A stretch of 47,319 nt of DNA from Thermoanaerobacterium butyriciformans (lineage in GTDB: Bacteria > Bacillota > Thermoanaerobacteria > Thermoanaerobacterales > Thermoanaerobacteraceae). Under the pieces are notes generated by a model that was given only the letters and a program-made list of their open reading frames with translations, was not told where the DNA came from and ran no database searches. The position numbers and the translations under genes are program-made. Of the stretch, positions 25,854 through 35,582 are shown piece by piece. Within the stretch, counting starts at the first letter, position 1. Each line of letters opens with the position of its first letter. Location: the NCBI RefSeq assembly GCF_017874545.1, contig NZ_JAGGLT010000027.1, forward strand, positions 1 to 47,319. The letters run 5' to 3'.

Positions 25854-26909
25854 TTGGGCAAAAAAGAATTATCGGTGTTTTCTATCGCTGCAACATATAT
25901 AGGTACTGTCGTTGGTGCGGGTTTTGCATCTGGACAAGAAGTTCTTCAGTTTTTTGGATATCATGGCATAAGAGGTTTTATAGGCCTTTTTGTTGCAGCT
26001 TTTATATTCATTGTCTATGGGTATTTTATTTTATTACTGGGAAATAGACTTAATGCTGTTTCACATTATGAAGTCATTATGAAAGTTGGTGGACCGATAT
26101 TTGGAAAGATAATAGATTACGTAATAATATTTTTCTTATTTGGAGCTTTTACAGCCATGTTGGCAGGGACAGGAGCTATTTTCAAAGAACAGTTTGGACT
26201 ACCTACACAGATTGGATCTATAATGATGGCTGTAATATCTGTTATGACTGTATTGACAGGAATAGCGGGTGTAATCTCTGCTATTTCTTTTGTTGTCCCG
26301 ATTTTGCTGATTGGCGTGTTTTTAGTAAGCGTACTAGCCATCTTTTATGCACCTGATATTGCGGTAATTGCTGGTATTTCAATGCCGTTTGATGCAGCAG
26401 TCAAGAACTTTTTCATTTCTGGAATCATTTATGCATCATACAATTTATTGATGTCTGTTGCAATACTAGCACCACTTGGAAATCAAACATCAAAAAAATC
26501 AAATTTAAAGCTAGGTGCTTTATTTGGAGGAATAGGCTTATGGCTAGGTGCTACAATGATTTTGATTGCTATTCTTACAAATATGCCGAAGGCAGCCCAG
26601 TATCAAATACCTATGCTGTATATAGCAGGAAAGTATTCTGAAACATTGAAGCTTATCTACAGCTTTATTTTGATTGCAGAAATTTACACGACGGCAGTTG
26701 GAAATCTCTACGGCTTTGTTGCAAGGCTTACAGATACAAAAAGCATAAAATACAAGATTTATACGATTGTAACTGGCGGTATAGCACTCATTTTAAGTAA
26801 TTTTGGTTTTTCAAAACTTGTACACTATATGTATCCGGTAGCAGGTTATGCAGGAATTGTTATGCTTATTGGCCTTACATACGGGGTAATTAAGAAAAAA
26901 ACTATTTAA
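25854..26909 (+). CDS. YkvI family multi-pass membrane protein
   Basis: A 351-residue integral membrane protein with about ten hydrophobic helices. The N-terminus SVFSIAATYIGTVVGAGFASGQE, with its unwound-helix glycines, is characteristic of the YkvI family, which has the LeuT/APC-like transporter fold and resembles spore-germinant-type GerAB permeases. The substrate is unknown; Na+-coupled amino-acid-like transport is a reasonable guess only. The start is TTG at 25854 with GGGGAGG nine bases upstream. It appears to be a single gene. Confidence 0.8.
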   Translation: MGKKELSVFSIAATYIGTVVGAGFASGQEVLQFFGYHGIRGFIGLFVAAFIFIVYGYFILLLGNRLNAVSHYEVIMKVGGPIFGKIIDYVIIFFLFGAFTAMLAGTGAIFKEQFGLPTQIGSIMMAVISVMTVLTGIAGVISAISFVVPILLIGVFLVSVLAIFYAPDIAVIAGISMPFDAAVKNFFISGIIYASYNLLMSVAILAPLGNQTSKKSNLKLGALFGGIGLWLGATMILIAILTNMPKAAQYQIPMLYIAGKYSETLKLIYSFILIAEIYTTAVGNLYGFVARLTDTKSIKYKIYTIVTGGIALILSNFGFSKLVHYMYPVAGYAGIVMLIGLTYGVIKKKTI

Positions 26910-27001
26910 AATTGACTATTTGGCTAATTTTTTTTATTTAAGGTTCGAAATATATTATGTATAAGAATTTGTTTGAAGCAGCTATAGACGGGAGTGAAAC
27001 T

Positions 27002-27655
27002 ATGAATACGTATTTATACGACGTAAAAATAAAATGCCCAGTTTGTGGTAGGGAATTTACTCATACTAAGGTTAGGATGTCACATCTTAAAGTGTTGGAG
27101 ATAAGAAAAGATTTGTATACTAAATATGAGGGGATAGAGCCTTTTTTTTATGATCCTATCGTTTGTCCAAATTGTGGATATGCAGCTTTAAGCGATATTT
27201 TTAACAATATTAGCGACGAAGGTAAAAAAGAAATATTATCAAAAATCACTATCAATTGGACTAAAAGGAAATTTTCAGGAGAAAGGACACCACGAAAAGC
27301 GCTTGAGTCATATCTTTTGTCCCTTTATTGTTCAGAACTTAAAAATGATAAGGATATTATTTTTGCGAAGACATGTCTTAGAATAGCGTGGATATACAAT
27401 ATTTTAGGTGATTATGCAAACGAAAACAAATATCTAAAAATCTCATTAGATATGTATAAAAAGGCATATGAAGGCTTTGAAGCATATGATGGAGAGATAC
27501 AGCTTATATACATGATAGGTGAGTTAAACAAGATATTAGGTTATAGAGACGAAGCACTAAAATGGTTCAATAAAGTTATAAATCATCCTGATAGAAAAAA
27601 TCATTCTCTGATTGTGAATTATGCGAAGGATGAATGGCAAAGCTTAAAAATATGA
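27002..27655 (+). CDS. DUF2225 family protein
   Basis: A 217-residue protein with two zinc-ribbon-like Cys pairs, KCPVCGREF near residue 12 and VCPNCGYAAL near residue 56. A helical, TPR-like C-terminal part follows (RIAWIYNILGDYANENKYL, EALKWFNKVI). This is the DUF2225 pattern, common in clostridia and of unknown function. GGGAGTG seven bases before ATG 27002 decides the start; an in-frame ATG at 26957 has only a weak site. Its terminator overlaps the stop codon. Confidence 0.8.
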   Translation: MNTYLYDVKIKCPVCGREFTHTKVRMSHLKVLEIRKDLYTKYEGIEPFFYDPIVCPNCGYAALSDIFNNISDEGKKEILSKITINWTKRKFSGERTPRKALESYLLSLYCSELKNDKDIIFAKTCLRIAWIYNILGDYANENKYLKISLDMYKKAYEGFEAYDGEIQLIYMIGELNKILGYRDEALKWFNKVINHPDRKNHSLIVNYAKDEWQSLKI

Positions 27656-27689
27656 GGTCATGTTTTTACATGTAACCTCATATTTTTAT
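27650..27689 (+). terminator. Terminator overlapping the DUF2225 stop codon
   Basis: ATATGAGGT (27650-27658) pairs with ACCTCATAT (27675-27683), extended by CATGT/ACATG with a bulge, and is followed by TTTTTATA. The TGA stop is inside the 5' arm. It lies about 30 bases before the next gene, whose promoter must therefore be very close or rely on readthrough. Confidence 0.8.
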
Positions 27690-27719
27690 ATGAAGAGAAA
27701 TGTACAAAGGGGGGTACAA

Positions 27720-30416
27720 ATGTTTCAAACAAAAAAACCTGAAAATGGAGCAATTTATTTTTTTAACAATGAGGCAGATAAAAAAGGACTGAGGGAAGAG
27801 GAAGCACGAAAGAGATTGTTAAAATACGGGCCTAATGTTCTTGAAGAAGGGAAAAAGTTGACAGCATTAGATATTTTTTTAGATCAATTTAAAGACTTTA
27901 TTGTGATGGTTCTCCTTGCCGCAACGCTTATTTCTGCTATTATGGGAGAAATTGCGGATGCAGTTACAATTACCATAATAATTATATTGAACGCCATCTT
28001 GGGTTTTATACAGGAATACAGGACAGAGCAGTCTTTAGAAGCACTAAAAAAACTTTCGGCTCCATCGTCAAAAGTATTAAGAGATGGGGTTATAAAGGAA
28101 ATTCCGTCAGAAGAAATAACGGTTGATGATGTGATTATACTTGAAGCTGGTGATAGAGTACCTGCAGATGCTGTCGTTTTTGAATCATATAATCTCAAAT
28201 TAGATGAATCTATTTTAACAGGCGAATCTGTTCCGGTATCGAAAGAGCCCACGGAGATAGGAAATAGAAGGACTGTACAGAAAAAAAGCATTATATACAT
28301 GGGGACAGTAGTCACAAGTGGAAGATGTAGGGCACTTGTTGTGGATGTCGGCATGAGGACAGAGATGGGCAAGATTGCAGGCATGATTAAAGAAATTGAC
28401 GACAATATGACACCACTTCAAAAGAGGCTGGACAAATTGGGTAAAGTTCTCGTAACAGGATCATTATTGATTTGTGCCCTTGTGACAGTGCTAGGCATAG
28501 CAAGGGGGGAGTCCATATATTATATGTTTTTATCAGGTGTAAGCCTTGCTGTTGCTGCTATTCCAGAAGGGCTGCCGGCAGTTGTAACGGTATCCCTTGC
28601 AATAGGCGTGCAGAGGATGTTAAAAAGAAATGCCATTGTAAGGAAACTTCCAGCCGTAGAGACACTTGGATGTACCAATGTTATCTGCACTGACAAGACA
28701 GGTACGTTGACAGAAAATAAAATGATTGTAAAAAAGATTTTTGCCAATGATGATGTAGTAGAAATCGAAGGAAAAGATCTTAAGAGCAGATTTGTATCAA
28801 GAGGAATAAAAATAGTTCCATCTCATGATGCAACAATAAGAAGACTTTTGGAGATCGGTGCTGTATGCAATAACTCTGATGTGAAAATAGACAGGTTTAA
28901 GGTTCGTAATGAATTTGTTGATGATGTTAAATATTACGGCGATCCTACAGAGGCAGCTATTTTGTATGCATCTATTTTAGGTGGTATATCAAAAGAGTCT
29001 GTAGAGCGAAAGATAAAGCGCATTGAAGAGATTCCATTTGATTCTGACAGAAAAAGGATGAGCGTCGTAGTTGAAGAAAATGGCTTGATGTATGCATTTA
29101 CGAAGGGTGCCCCAGATGTTATAGTCCAACTATGCACTAAGGTTTTAAAGGACGGAAGGGAAGTTCCGATCAGCTCTTTTGAAAAAAAGAAAATACTTGA
29201 GGTGAATGAAAGGTTCAGCAGAAGTGCTCTTAGGGTTTTGGCATTTGCATATAGAAGGCTGCCGAAAGGCATTAGATATGATTCAACAAATATTGAAAGA
29301 GACTTGGTTTTTGTTGGATTAGAAGGAATGATAGATCCCCCAAGAAAGGAAGCCTATGAAGCTGTTTTGAAATGTAAACTGGCAGGAATAAAGCCAATTA
29401 TGATAACAGGCGATCATAAACTGACTGCTGCTGCAATTGCAGATGAATTGAATATACATAGCAAGACAGAAAATATCATGACAGGTGACGAAATGGACAA
29501 AATAGATGATAAAACACTCTGTGAAGCAGTGGAAAATACGACAGTATATGCTAGAGTCTCGCCAAAGCATAAGCTGCGCATTGTCAGAGCTCTTAAGAAG
29601 AGGGGCTATACTGTTGCAATGACTGGAGATGGAGTAAATGATGCACCTGCTATTAAGGAAGCTGATATTGGAATCTCAATGGGGAAAAGCGGTACAGATG
29701 TAGCAAAAGAGGCGTCATCAATGATTTTGACTGATGACAATTTTGCAACTATAGTTGCGGCTATTGAGGAAGGCAGAATAATATACGACAACATAAGAAA
29801 ATTTATAAGGTATCTCCTTTCTTGCAATATTGGCGAAGTCATTACTATGTTTATAGCGGCTTTGACATCGTTAGAGCTTCCACTTATACCTATTCAAATT
29901 TTAATGGTGAATCTTGTAACAGATGGCTTACCAGCTCTAGCTTTAGGTCTTGATCCTGCAGATAAGGATATAATGAATTTAAAGCCGAGAAAAGCTGGTG
30001 AAAGTATATTTTCAAATGGACTTGGTATTAGAATAGGCGTTGTGGGGTTTTTGATGGCTATTTGTACTTTATCTTCCTATGTATTTGCATTGACATACGG
30101 CACTTTGGATAGAGCAAGGACCATCGCTTTTTCTACCCTTGTCATGGTTGAGCTTATACACTCTTTTGAATGTAGGTCTGAGAGGCATTTGATATTTGAA
30201 CTTGGTGTGTTTAGCAATAAATATCTTGTAATTGCCTCTACTACATCGTTTTTGCTATTTGCCTCCACCATATACATACCTTTTTTAAGTAATGTCTTTA
30301 AAACTGTACCACTAACTTGGTTTGACTGGCTAATAGTAGTGTTTTTCTCATCGATAGAGTTCGTATTTAACAACTTATATACAGCATTTGTACTGCCAAA
30401 AAAAGAGGCGAAGTGA
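27720..30416 (+). CDS. Calcium-translocating P-type ATPase (P2A)
   Basis: An 898-residue pump. The cation-ATPase N-terminal segment is followed by the actuator motif ILTGESVPV and the ion-binding helix [12 protein letters not shown]. The phosphorylation site [12 protein letters not shown] has D325. The KGAPDVI nucleotide-binding loop, [10 protein letters not shown] hinge and a C-terminal four-helix block with [13 protein letters not shown] complete it. The PEGL and NLVTDG elements match SERCA/LMCA-type Ca2+ pumps, which export Ca2+ at the cost of ATP. GTACAAAGGGGGGT before ATG 27720 fixes the start. It appears monocistronic, ended by the bidirectional terminator. Confidence 0.93.
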   Translation: MFQTKKPENGAIYFFNNEADKKGLREEEARKRLLKYGPNVLEEGKKLTALDIFLDQFKDFIVMVLLAATLISAIMGEIADAVTITIIIILNAILGFIQEYRTEQSLEALKKLSAPSSKVLRDGVIKEIPSEEITVDDVIILEAGDRVPADAVVFESYNLKLDESILTGESVPVSKEPTEIGNRRTVQKKSIIYMGTVVTSGRCRALVVDVGMRTEMGKIAGMIKEIDDNMTPLQKRLDKLGKVLVTGSLLICALVTVLGIARGESIYYMFLSGVSLAVAAIPEGLPAVVTVSLAIGVQRMLKRNAIVRKLPAVETLGCTNVICTDKTGTLTENKMIVKKIFANDDVVEIEGKDLKSRFVSRGIKIVPSHDATIRRLLEIGAVCNNSDVKIDRFKVRNEFVDDVKYYGDPTEAAILYASILGGISKESVERKIKRIEEIPFDSDRKRMSVVVEENGLMYAFTKGAPDVIVQLCTKVLKDGREVPISSFEKKKILEVNERFSRSALRVLAFAYRRLPKGIRYDSTNIERDLVFVGLEGMIDPPRKEAYEAVLKCKLAGIKPIMITGDHKLTAAAIADELNIHSKTENIMTGDEMDKIDDKTLCEAVENTTVYARVSPKHKLRIVRALKKRGYTVAMTGDGVNDAPAIKEADIGISMGKSGTDVAKEASSMILTDDNFATIVAAIEEGRIIYDNIRKFIRYLLSCNIGEVITMFIAALTSLELPLIPIQILMVNLVTDGLPALALGLDPADKDIMNLKPRKAGESIFSNGLGIRIGVVGFLMAICTLSSYVFALTYGTLDRARTIAFSTLVMVELIHSFECRSERHLIFELGVFSNKYLVIASTTSFLLFASTIYIPFLSNVFKTVPLTWFDWLIVVFFSSIEFVFNNLYTAFVLPKKEAK

Positions 30417-30434
30417 AATTACTTCGCCTCTTTT
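30401..30434. terminator. Bidirectional terminator between convergent genes
   Basis: A perfect 14-bp stem AAAAGAGGCGAAGT/ACTTCGCCTCTTTT with loop GAAATT serves both the P-type ATPase (stop at 30416) and the minus-strand gene (stop at 30419). Both stop codons lie within the hairpin. Confidence 0.92.
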
Positions 30435-30751
30435 AAGACTTTTAATGAGTACCTAAGCTCCAGGTAGTTTACAAGTTTTTTTATTAGTTCTTTCTTATCG
30501 CTGTTTAAAATATTCCACTTATGCCTATAATCGGCTATGACTGATTCCTTAACAGTATTTTGGTTCAATGTATCTACATTAACTTCTTTGTAGACGAAAA
30601 GCCTTGAGACTCTTCCGCTGCCTTTTGCTAATGTATTTGGATTGATGCCATAATCTACAATATCATCTTGTACTAAAGCATACCACTTGTAGCTGTCTAT
30701 TTTTCCGTATATTATTCCGTATTTATTTGTTTTACTGTACACCTTTATCAT
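30419..30751 (-). CDS. Hypothetical protein downstream of ndk
   Basis: A 110-residue protein I do not recognise. It starts MIKVYSKTNKYGIIYGKI, looks beta-rich at first and ends with a helix (KKELIKKLVNYLELRYSLKVL); there is no signal peptide or membrane segment. ATG 30751 is preferred: GGAGGAG lies about ten bases upstream, while an ATG at 30781 would sit before that site. It follows ndk by 54 bases on the same strand, so it is likely the last gene of the MFS-ndk transcript. Confidence 0.65.
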   Translation of the reverse strand: MIKVYSKTNKYGIIYGKIDSYKWYALVQDDIVDYGINPNTLAKGSGRVSRLFVYKEVNVDTLNQNTVKESVIADYRHKWNILNSDKKELIKKLVNYLELRYSLKVLKEAK

Positions 30752-30805
30752 AGAGAGAATTCTCCTCCAATAGAAATTCATTCTATTAGAGTTTATTACT
30801 TTGTC

Positions 30806-31222
30806 CTAAATTTTATTCATGTATTCAGGAAACCATAAAAGAATTTCTCTTTTTGCACTTTCCACGCTGTCGGAACCGTGAACTATATTAAATGTCGTAT
30901 TTGTGCAGAAATCGCCTCTGATTGTCCCTGGCTGAGCATCTTCAATCTTTGTAGGGCCATTTAAAAGCCTTACCATTTTTACTGCATTATCACCCTCCAG
31001 AACCATAGCGAAAACAGGACCAGACGACATATATCGGATAAGGTCATCGTAAAAAGGCTTATCCTTATGCTCTTCATAATGCTTTTGAAGCAAGTCTAAA
31101 GATGGTGAAATGACTTTTGCAGCTACAAGATTAAGCCCTTTGTTTTCGTACCTTTTTAATATTTCCCCTATAAGGCCCCGTTTTACCCCGTCTGGCTTCA
31201 CCATAGCAAATGTCTTTTCCAT
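30806..31222 (-). CDS. ndk: Nucleoside diphosphate kinase
   Basis: A 138-residue NDK. The N-terminal [12 protein letters not shown] carries the ATP-contacting Lys9, and the catalytic phosphohistidine is H115 in FNIVHGSDS, with the neighbouring TIRGDF and LWFPEY motifs. It transfers gamma-phosphate between nucleoside triphosphates and diphosphates. It begins on the base after the stop of the MFS gene and uses GGATGGAGTG from the end of that gene as ribosome binding site, so it depends on translation of the exporter message. Confidence 0.96.
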   Translation of the reverse strand: MEKTFAMVKPDGVKRGLIGEILKRYENKGLNLVAAKVISPSLDLLQKHYEEHKDKPFYDDLIRYMSSGPVFAMVLEGDNAVKMVRLLNGPTKIEDAQPGTIRGDFCTNTTFNIVHGSDSVESAKREILLWFPEYMNKI

Positions 31223-32632
31223 TTACACTCCATCCTTTTCTAAATTATTCTTTTTATTAATTTTATCCCTAACAAGTGATGTTAATGCACAAATAATGGA
31301 AAGTACTCCAGCTACAATGTACGCATCTCTCAACCCAAATAAAAATGCATTATTACTGCTTATCTTCAGAGATTCATAAAACATTTCTCTGTTGGTAAAT
31401 ATAGCACTGCCTATTGCAATACCCAGAACCATTCCAGCATTTCTCATTGTTGCTAAAAAGGCGGATGCGATACCAAGCCTGTTTTTAGATACGCTGCCCA
31501 TTACAGAGCTGTTGTTTGGTGTCTGAAATATACCATTGCCAATGCCGAAAAGCCCCAGTCTTAACATGATTGATGACATTGAAGAATGCAGATTTAATGT
31601 GGACATTGAAAAAAGTGCTATAGCTGTAATTAATGCACCGATTGTTGATAGAATTTGTGCGCCATATCTATCTGATAAAATTCCGCTTAAAGGCGCAACA
31701 ACAAGCATTATTAGAGGAAAAGACGTCATGATTATACCTGATAGGTCTGTAGAATACCCTATTCTTTGCAAAAGGAAAGGAGTCAGAAATGTCATTGTGT
31801 TTTGAGCCATGAAGTTTATTAAAGTGCTGAGATTTCCAAATGTAAACAATCTGATTTTAAACAGGCTTAAGTCAAGCATTGGAAACTCCAGATTATTTTC
31901 GATCATAATGAAGATTATGAAAAACACTATAAATGTTGCAAGGGAAATCATGCTGGGGATTGAAGTCCATCCCCAAGTTCCTCCTTCAGATATAAACAGA
32001 AGCAAACCTGTAAGAAATAAAAATGCAGACATGGCGCCTAACGGGTCAAATTTTTCTGGTACTCCTTTGTTGTCAGGTACTACTACTTGAGCCCAGATAA
32101 AACCGATTATTCCTATTGGTATATTTATATAAAATATAGATCTCCAGCCAAGGTATGTAAGCAAAAAGCCACCTAATGTTGGTCCTATAGAAAGTCCTAT
32201 TGAAACTGCCATTGCATTAAAGCCTAATGCCTTGCCTCTTTCGTTTGGAGGAAACGTTGCTGTTATTATTGCTGGAGCCATAGACATAAGCATACCTGCG
32301 CCAATAGCCTGAAAAGCTCTTACAACGATCAACATATAAATATTGTTTGACATACTCAATATGGCAGATGTAACGGAAAATGTTATTAAGCCGTATTGAT
32401 AAAGTTTTTTGTAGCCAACCATGTCCCCAAGTCTTCCAAATGTAAGCATCAGACTTGATAGCATTAATAAGTATGTCATGGAAATCCAGCTTGTAGTTGT
32501 TATATCTGTGTGAAATATTTTTGCAAGTTGTGGCATTGCTATATTTGTTACACTGCCGTCTATAGGTCCCATTACGGTACCTATTAAAACAGCCGATAAG
32601 ATTATCCATTTATTAGTGCGAAGTTTTTCCAT
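31223..32632 (-). CDS. MFS transporter, DHA2 (14-TMS EmrB/QacA) family
   Basis: A 469-residue transporter with about fourteen hydrophobic helices. Visible family motifs are GTVMGPIDGSVTNIAMPQLAK-like helix 1 with the Asp of the DHA2 D1 motif, motif A GRLGDMVGYKKLY after helix 2, and motif C-like SIGPTLGGFLLTYLGWRSIFYI. DHA2 proteins export drugs or other amphiphiles by proton antiport. The gene abuts ndk with no gap, an unusual pairing that probably reflects a shared transcript rather than a shared function. Confidence 0.9.
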   Translation of the reverse strand: MEKLRTNKWIILSAVLIGTVMGPIDGSVTNIAMPQLAKIFHTDITTTSWISMTYLLMLSSLMLTFGRLGDMVGYKKLYQYGLITFSVTSAILSMSNNIYMLIVVRAFQAIGAGMLMSMAPAIITATFPPNERGKALGFNAMAVSIGLSIGPTLGGFLLTYLGWRSIFYINIPIGIIGFIWAQVVVPDNKGVPEKFDPLGAMSAFLFLTGLLLFISEGGTWGWTSIPSMISLATFIVFFIIFIMIENNLEFPMLDLSLFKIRLFTFGNLSTLINFMAQNTMTFLTPFLLQRIGYSTDLSGIIMTSFPLIMLVVAPLSGILSDRYGAQILSTIGALITAIALFSMSTLNLHSSMSSIMLRLGLFGIGNGIFQTPNNSSVMGSVSKNRLGIASAFLATMRNAGMVLGIAIGSAIFTNREMFYESLKISSNNAFLFGLRDAYIVAGVLSIICALTSLVRDKINKKNNLEKDGV

Positions 32633-32732
32633 ATAGACAATTCCCTTTCCTGATAAATATAGCTTAAAGTTATTATAACATAAATCTCCATTAGAAACTA
32701 AATGGACTGTGAAGTTAAGGCATCACCCAGTA

Positions 32733-32761
32733 TTGCTTTTTTAGACATATTTGTCTATAAT
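32733..32761 (+). promoter_or_regulatory. Promoter of the amj gene with inverted repeat
   Basis: TTGCTT (32733-32738), 17 bases, TATAAT (32756-32761). Within the spacer AGACA (32743-32747) and TGTCT (32752-32756) form an inverted repeat touching the -10 box, a possible operator. It lies 38 bases before ATG 32800. Confidence 0.5.
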
Positions 32762-32799
32762 TTAACTTGTATTATTTTAGCGGAATAGGATGTGTACGG

Positions 32800-33609
32800 A
32801 TGGTAGATATTAAAAGGCTTTTAATTGTTTGCTTTTTTACGATGGTAATAAATTTAATAGATACGTTATCATATTCTATAAGACCATCTGGTGTAAGGAC
32901 AAAAAAGCTTGCAGTTTCACTATCGCTTTTCAACATTATGGCTGTAATTTCAAGGCTATCAAACATGATACAGGGACCATTTCTTGGGAGTTTAGTTGAC
33001 ATATCGATAAAATACAATATGGTTTCACTTCTTGGTTTAAACATGAGACTTGTATTATTGTCGGCAACAATGGGTGCAGTCATTGGAGCGCCTCTTATGC
33101 CAACGTTTGTATCTGTGTTCTCTGCAGCAATCAATGGTATGGAGACTGCAGGTTCTGTGCCTAAGCTTATATTGATGTCTTTAAAATGGGAGAATATAAA
33201 GAGGATACGAAGCAAGATAGTTTTGCCTAGGCTTAGCATGCTTAAAGGCATTAAAGAGACTAATATACCAAAAAGCTTTTTGATTTACAATGTCATAATA
33301 ACGTCTATTTATACAACGGGTATAATTTCGTCATTGTATGCTGGAGCACTTCTTCCTGAATTTCGCACAACTGCTAGCCTTCTTTCAGGAATAGTTAACG
33401 GATTCGCTACTATTCTCTTAACAGTTATCGTTGATCCTGTTGCAGCACTGATTACAGATCAAGCACTTGCAGGGAAGAGAACTCAGAAAGATGTCAATAC
33501 TATGGTTGTATTGCTGGTATTTGGCAAAATAATTGGTACATTGCTTGCACAAGTCGTGTTTTTGCCGGCATCTCACTTGATTCTTTTTGTCACAAAATTA
33601 ATTGTTTAA
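32800..33609 (+). CDS. amj: Lipid II flippase Amj family protein
   Basis: A 269-residue protein with several membrane helices that I recognise as Amj (B. subtilis YdaH), the alternative to MurJ for moving lipid II across the membrane. Recognisable segments are the N-terminal LLIVCFFTMVINLIDTLSY, RPSGVRTKKLAVSLSLFNIM and the C-terminal VDPVAALITDQALAGKR. The length matches the family (about 270). ATG 32800 has an AGGA upstream; a TTG at 32767 lies too close to the promoter to be preferred. In Bacillus amj is induced by cell-wall stress; here the promoter carries an unassigned inverted repeat. Confidence 0.85.
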   Translation: MVDIKRLLIVCFFTMVINLIDTLSYSIRPSGVRTKKLAVSLSLFNIMAVISRLSNMIQGPFLGSLVDISIKYNMVSLLGLNMRLVLLSATMGAVIGAPLMPTFVSVFSAAINGMETAGSVPKLILMSLKWENIKRIRSKIVLPRLSMLKGIKETNIPKSFLIYNVIITSIYTTGIISSLYAGALLPEFRTTASLLSGIVNGFATILLTVIVDPVAALITDQALAGKRTQKDVNTMVVLLVFGKIIGTLLAQVVFLPASHLILFVTKLIV

Positions 33610-33691
33610 TGAAAATTTAACACAGAGTTAATAAAAATGGTGTATAATATTATAAAAATGATACTTATGTAATCAAAGGAGATGGATAGCC

Positions 33692-34168
33692 TTGAATTTT
33701 ATAAATCCCACAAAAGGCCTTTTAGATCTTGATAAGATGTTTGATGATATTATAGAGTTTATAAAAGATGACAAAGATTCCAGCTACAAACTTATGATAG
33801 GAACCGATTCGCAGCCTGGTAGAGTTATATGCTTTGTTTCGGCTGTTATCATATATCGCGAGGGAAAAGGCGCTAGATATTATTATAGAAAATTTCAACA
33901 TAAAAAAATTCCATCTCTTAGGCAAAGGATTTTCATGGAGGCCAATTACAGCATAGAACTTGCAAATCTTTTATCAGCTAAATTTGAGAAGATGGGCAAA
34001 ACTGATTTCAATATAGAAATACATCTTGATGTTGGTGAAAATGGGAAGACGAAAGATATTATAAAGGAAGTAGTTGGAATGGTTACAGGTTGTGGCTTTG
34101 ACGCACAGGTAAAACCTGATTCGTATGGAGCAAGTAAAGTCGCTGATAAGTATACAAAATCCATGTAA
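33692..34168 (+). CDS. YkuK family (DUF458) ribonuclease H-like protein
   Basis: A 158-residue YkuK-like protein. KLMIGTDSQPG and the later EIHLDVGENGKTKDI resemble the acidic strands of an RNase H-like fold, and the C-terminal KPDSYGASKVADKYTK is typical of the family. The function is not established. The start is TTG at 33692 behind AAAGGAGA. A terminator follows the stop by about 16 bases. Confidence 0.82.
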   Translation: MNFINPTKGLLDLDKMFDDIIEFIKDDKDSSYKLMIGTDSQPGRVICFVSAVIIYREGKGARYYYRKFQHKKIPSLRQRIFMEANYSIELANLLSAKFEKMGKTDFNIEIHLDVGENGKTKDIIKEVVGMVTGCGFDAQVKPDSYGASKVADKYTKSM

Positions 34169-34183
34169 TTTTGTTTAGGGTAT

Positions 34184-34212
34184 AAAAACCTCTTTTTGAG
34201 GTTTTTATTTTT
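34184..34212 (+). terminator. Terminator after the YkuK-like gene
   Basis: AAAAACCTC (34184-34192) pairs with GAGGTTTTT (34198-34206), loop of five T, followed by ATTTTT. Confidence 0.85.
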
Positions 34213-34232
34213 AAATAATTTTCACGCGACTA

Positions 34233-34260
34233 TTGCAATAATGGAATTTAGTGGTATAAT
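34233..34260 (+). promoter_or_regulatory. Promoter of the flavodiiron protein gene
   Basis: TTGCAA (34233-34238), 16 bases, TATAAT (34255-34260) with an extended -10 TGG directly before it. It lies 56 bases before ATG 34317. Confidence 0.6.
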
Positions 34261-34316
34261 ATAAGTAAAGATAAAAGATATTAATTAATAATTATTATAA
34301 ATTGCGAGGTGAGATT

Positions 34317-35504
34317 ATGGATAAAGTTGTTAAAATAAAAAATGATGTTTATTGGGTAGGAGTATTAGATCCTGATCTTGAGTATTTTGACATAGTATGG
34401 AGGACGCCATGGGGAACGTCATATAATTCTTATTTAGTAAAAGGCAACGAAAAGATTGCTTTGATTGAAACGGTTAAAGAGCCATTTTACGATGAATATA
34501 TTGATAAGATAAAAAGTCTTGTTGATTTAAAAGACATAGATTATATAATAATGGATCATACGGAGCCCGATCATTCAGGTGCACTGCCGAGACTTCTTAA
34601 AGAGGCTACAAATGCAGAGGTCATTGGTAGCAGGACGGCTATCACATTTTTAAAAGGCCAGATAAATCGTGATTTCAATTCAAGAGTTGTAAAAGACGGC
34701 GATTTTATTGATTTAGGTGGAAAGACTTTGAGATTTATTATGGCACCTTTTCTGCATTGGCCTGATACCATGTTTACGTATTTAGTAGAAGAAAAAATTT
34801 TATTTACATGTGATGCTTTTGGCTGCCATTATACTCCTAAACATTTATTTAATGACCTTGAAGATGATTTTTCTGACGCATATAAGCTGTACTTTGATTC
34901 TATCGTAAGTCCTTTTAAACCGAAAGTTTTAGAAGCTATAGAGAAAATTAGAAATTTACCAATCGATGTGATAGCGGTAGGTCATGGGCCAGTATTGAGA
35001 AAAGATATAGAAAAATACGTTGAGACATATAAAAAATGGAGCACATATGATACAAATGCAAAGAAGAAAGTGCTGATATACTATGTTTCTGCATACGGCA
35101 ATACTAGAAAGATGGCAGAAGAGATAAGCAATGGCATCAAAGATTCTGGGGTTATAGACGTGGATATATACAATGCAAAGGCAGTTAATTTAGATGATGC
35201 AAGGGATAAGATTGAAAAAGCAGACGGGCTGCTGTTTGGTTCGCCGACGATTACTGGTGACGCTGTTGAACCCATCTGGGATGTTATAGATAGGATAAAT
35301 CCTATAAAAAATAAGAATAAGCCTGCTGCAGTTTTTGGCTCATATGGATGGAGTGGCGAGGCGATACCTTTGATGGAGGAAAGGCTTAAAGGGTTAAAGC
35401 TTAATTTGGTTGAGCCAGGTCTTAAAATTAATTTCATTCCAAGTGATGATGATTTAGAAAAATGTAGGGATTTTGGAAGAATATTTGCATCATCACTTGT
35501 GTAA
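34317..35504 (+). CDS. Flavodiiron protein (FprA-type O2/NO reductase)
   Basis: A 395-residue protein with a metallo-beta-lactamase diiron domain and a C-terminal flavodoxin domain (from about residue 250; FMN loop SAYGNTRKMA). The diiron ligands are all visible: H81, E83, D85 and H86 in HTEPDH, H147, D166 and H223. It reduces O2 to water (or NO to N2O) with electrons from rubredoxin, protecting an anaerobe. GAGGTGA five bases before ATG 34317 sets the start. The next gene encodes a likely electron donor, and a terminator lies between them. Confidence 0.94.
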   Translation: MDKVVKIKNDVYWVGVLDPDLEYFDIVWRTPWGTSYNSYLVKGNEKIALIETVKEPFYDEYIDKIKSLVDLKDIDYIIMDHTEPDHSGALPRLLKEATNAEVIGSRTAITFLKGQINRDFNSRVVKDGDFIDLGGKTLRFIMAPFLHWPDTMFTYLVEEKILFTCDAFGCHYTPKHLFNDLEDDFSDAYKLYFDSIVSPFKPKVLEAIEKIRNLPIDVIAVGHGPVLRKDIEKYVETYKKWSTYDTNAKKKVLIYYVSAYGNTRKMAEEISNGIKDSGVIDVDIYNAKAVNLDDARDKIEKADGLLFGSPTITGDAVEPIWDVIDRINPIKNKNKPAAVFGSYGWSGEAIPLMEERLKGLKLNLVEPGLKINFIPSDDDLEKCRDFGRIFASSLV

Positions 35505-35511
35505 CATAAAA

Positions 35512-35550
35512 GTGTTATATGCATCTTGCATATAACACAAATTAATTTTT
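35512..35550 (+). terminator. Terminator after the flavodiiron protein gene
   Basis: A perfect 12-bp stem GTGTTATATGCA (35512-35523) and TGCATATAACAC (35527-35538) with a three-base loop is followed by AAATTAATTTTTT. It lies between the flavodiiron and oxidoreductase genes, so readthrough or a second promoter may set their ratio. Confidence 0.75.
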
Positions 35551-35582
35551 TACATATATAAAATTTGAAAGGAATGATCGTA

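Noticed and set aside
32217-32609. A 130-codon open frame on the minus strand inside the MFS gene
   Set aside because: It is a shadow in another frame of the DHA2 transporter, with no ribosome binding site and a composition unlike a real protein.
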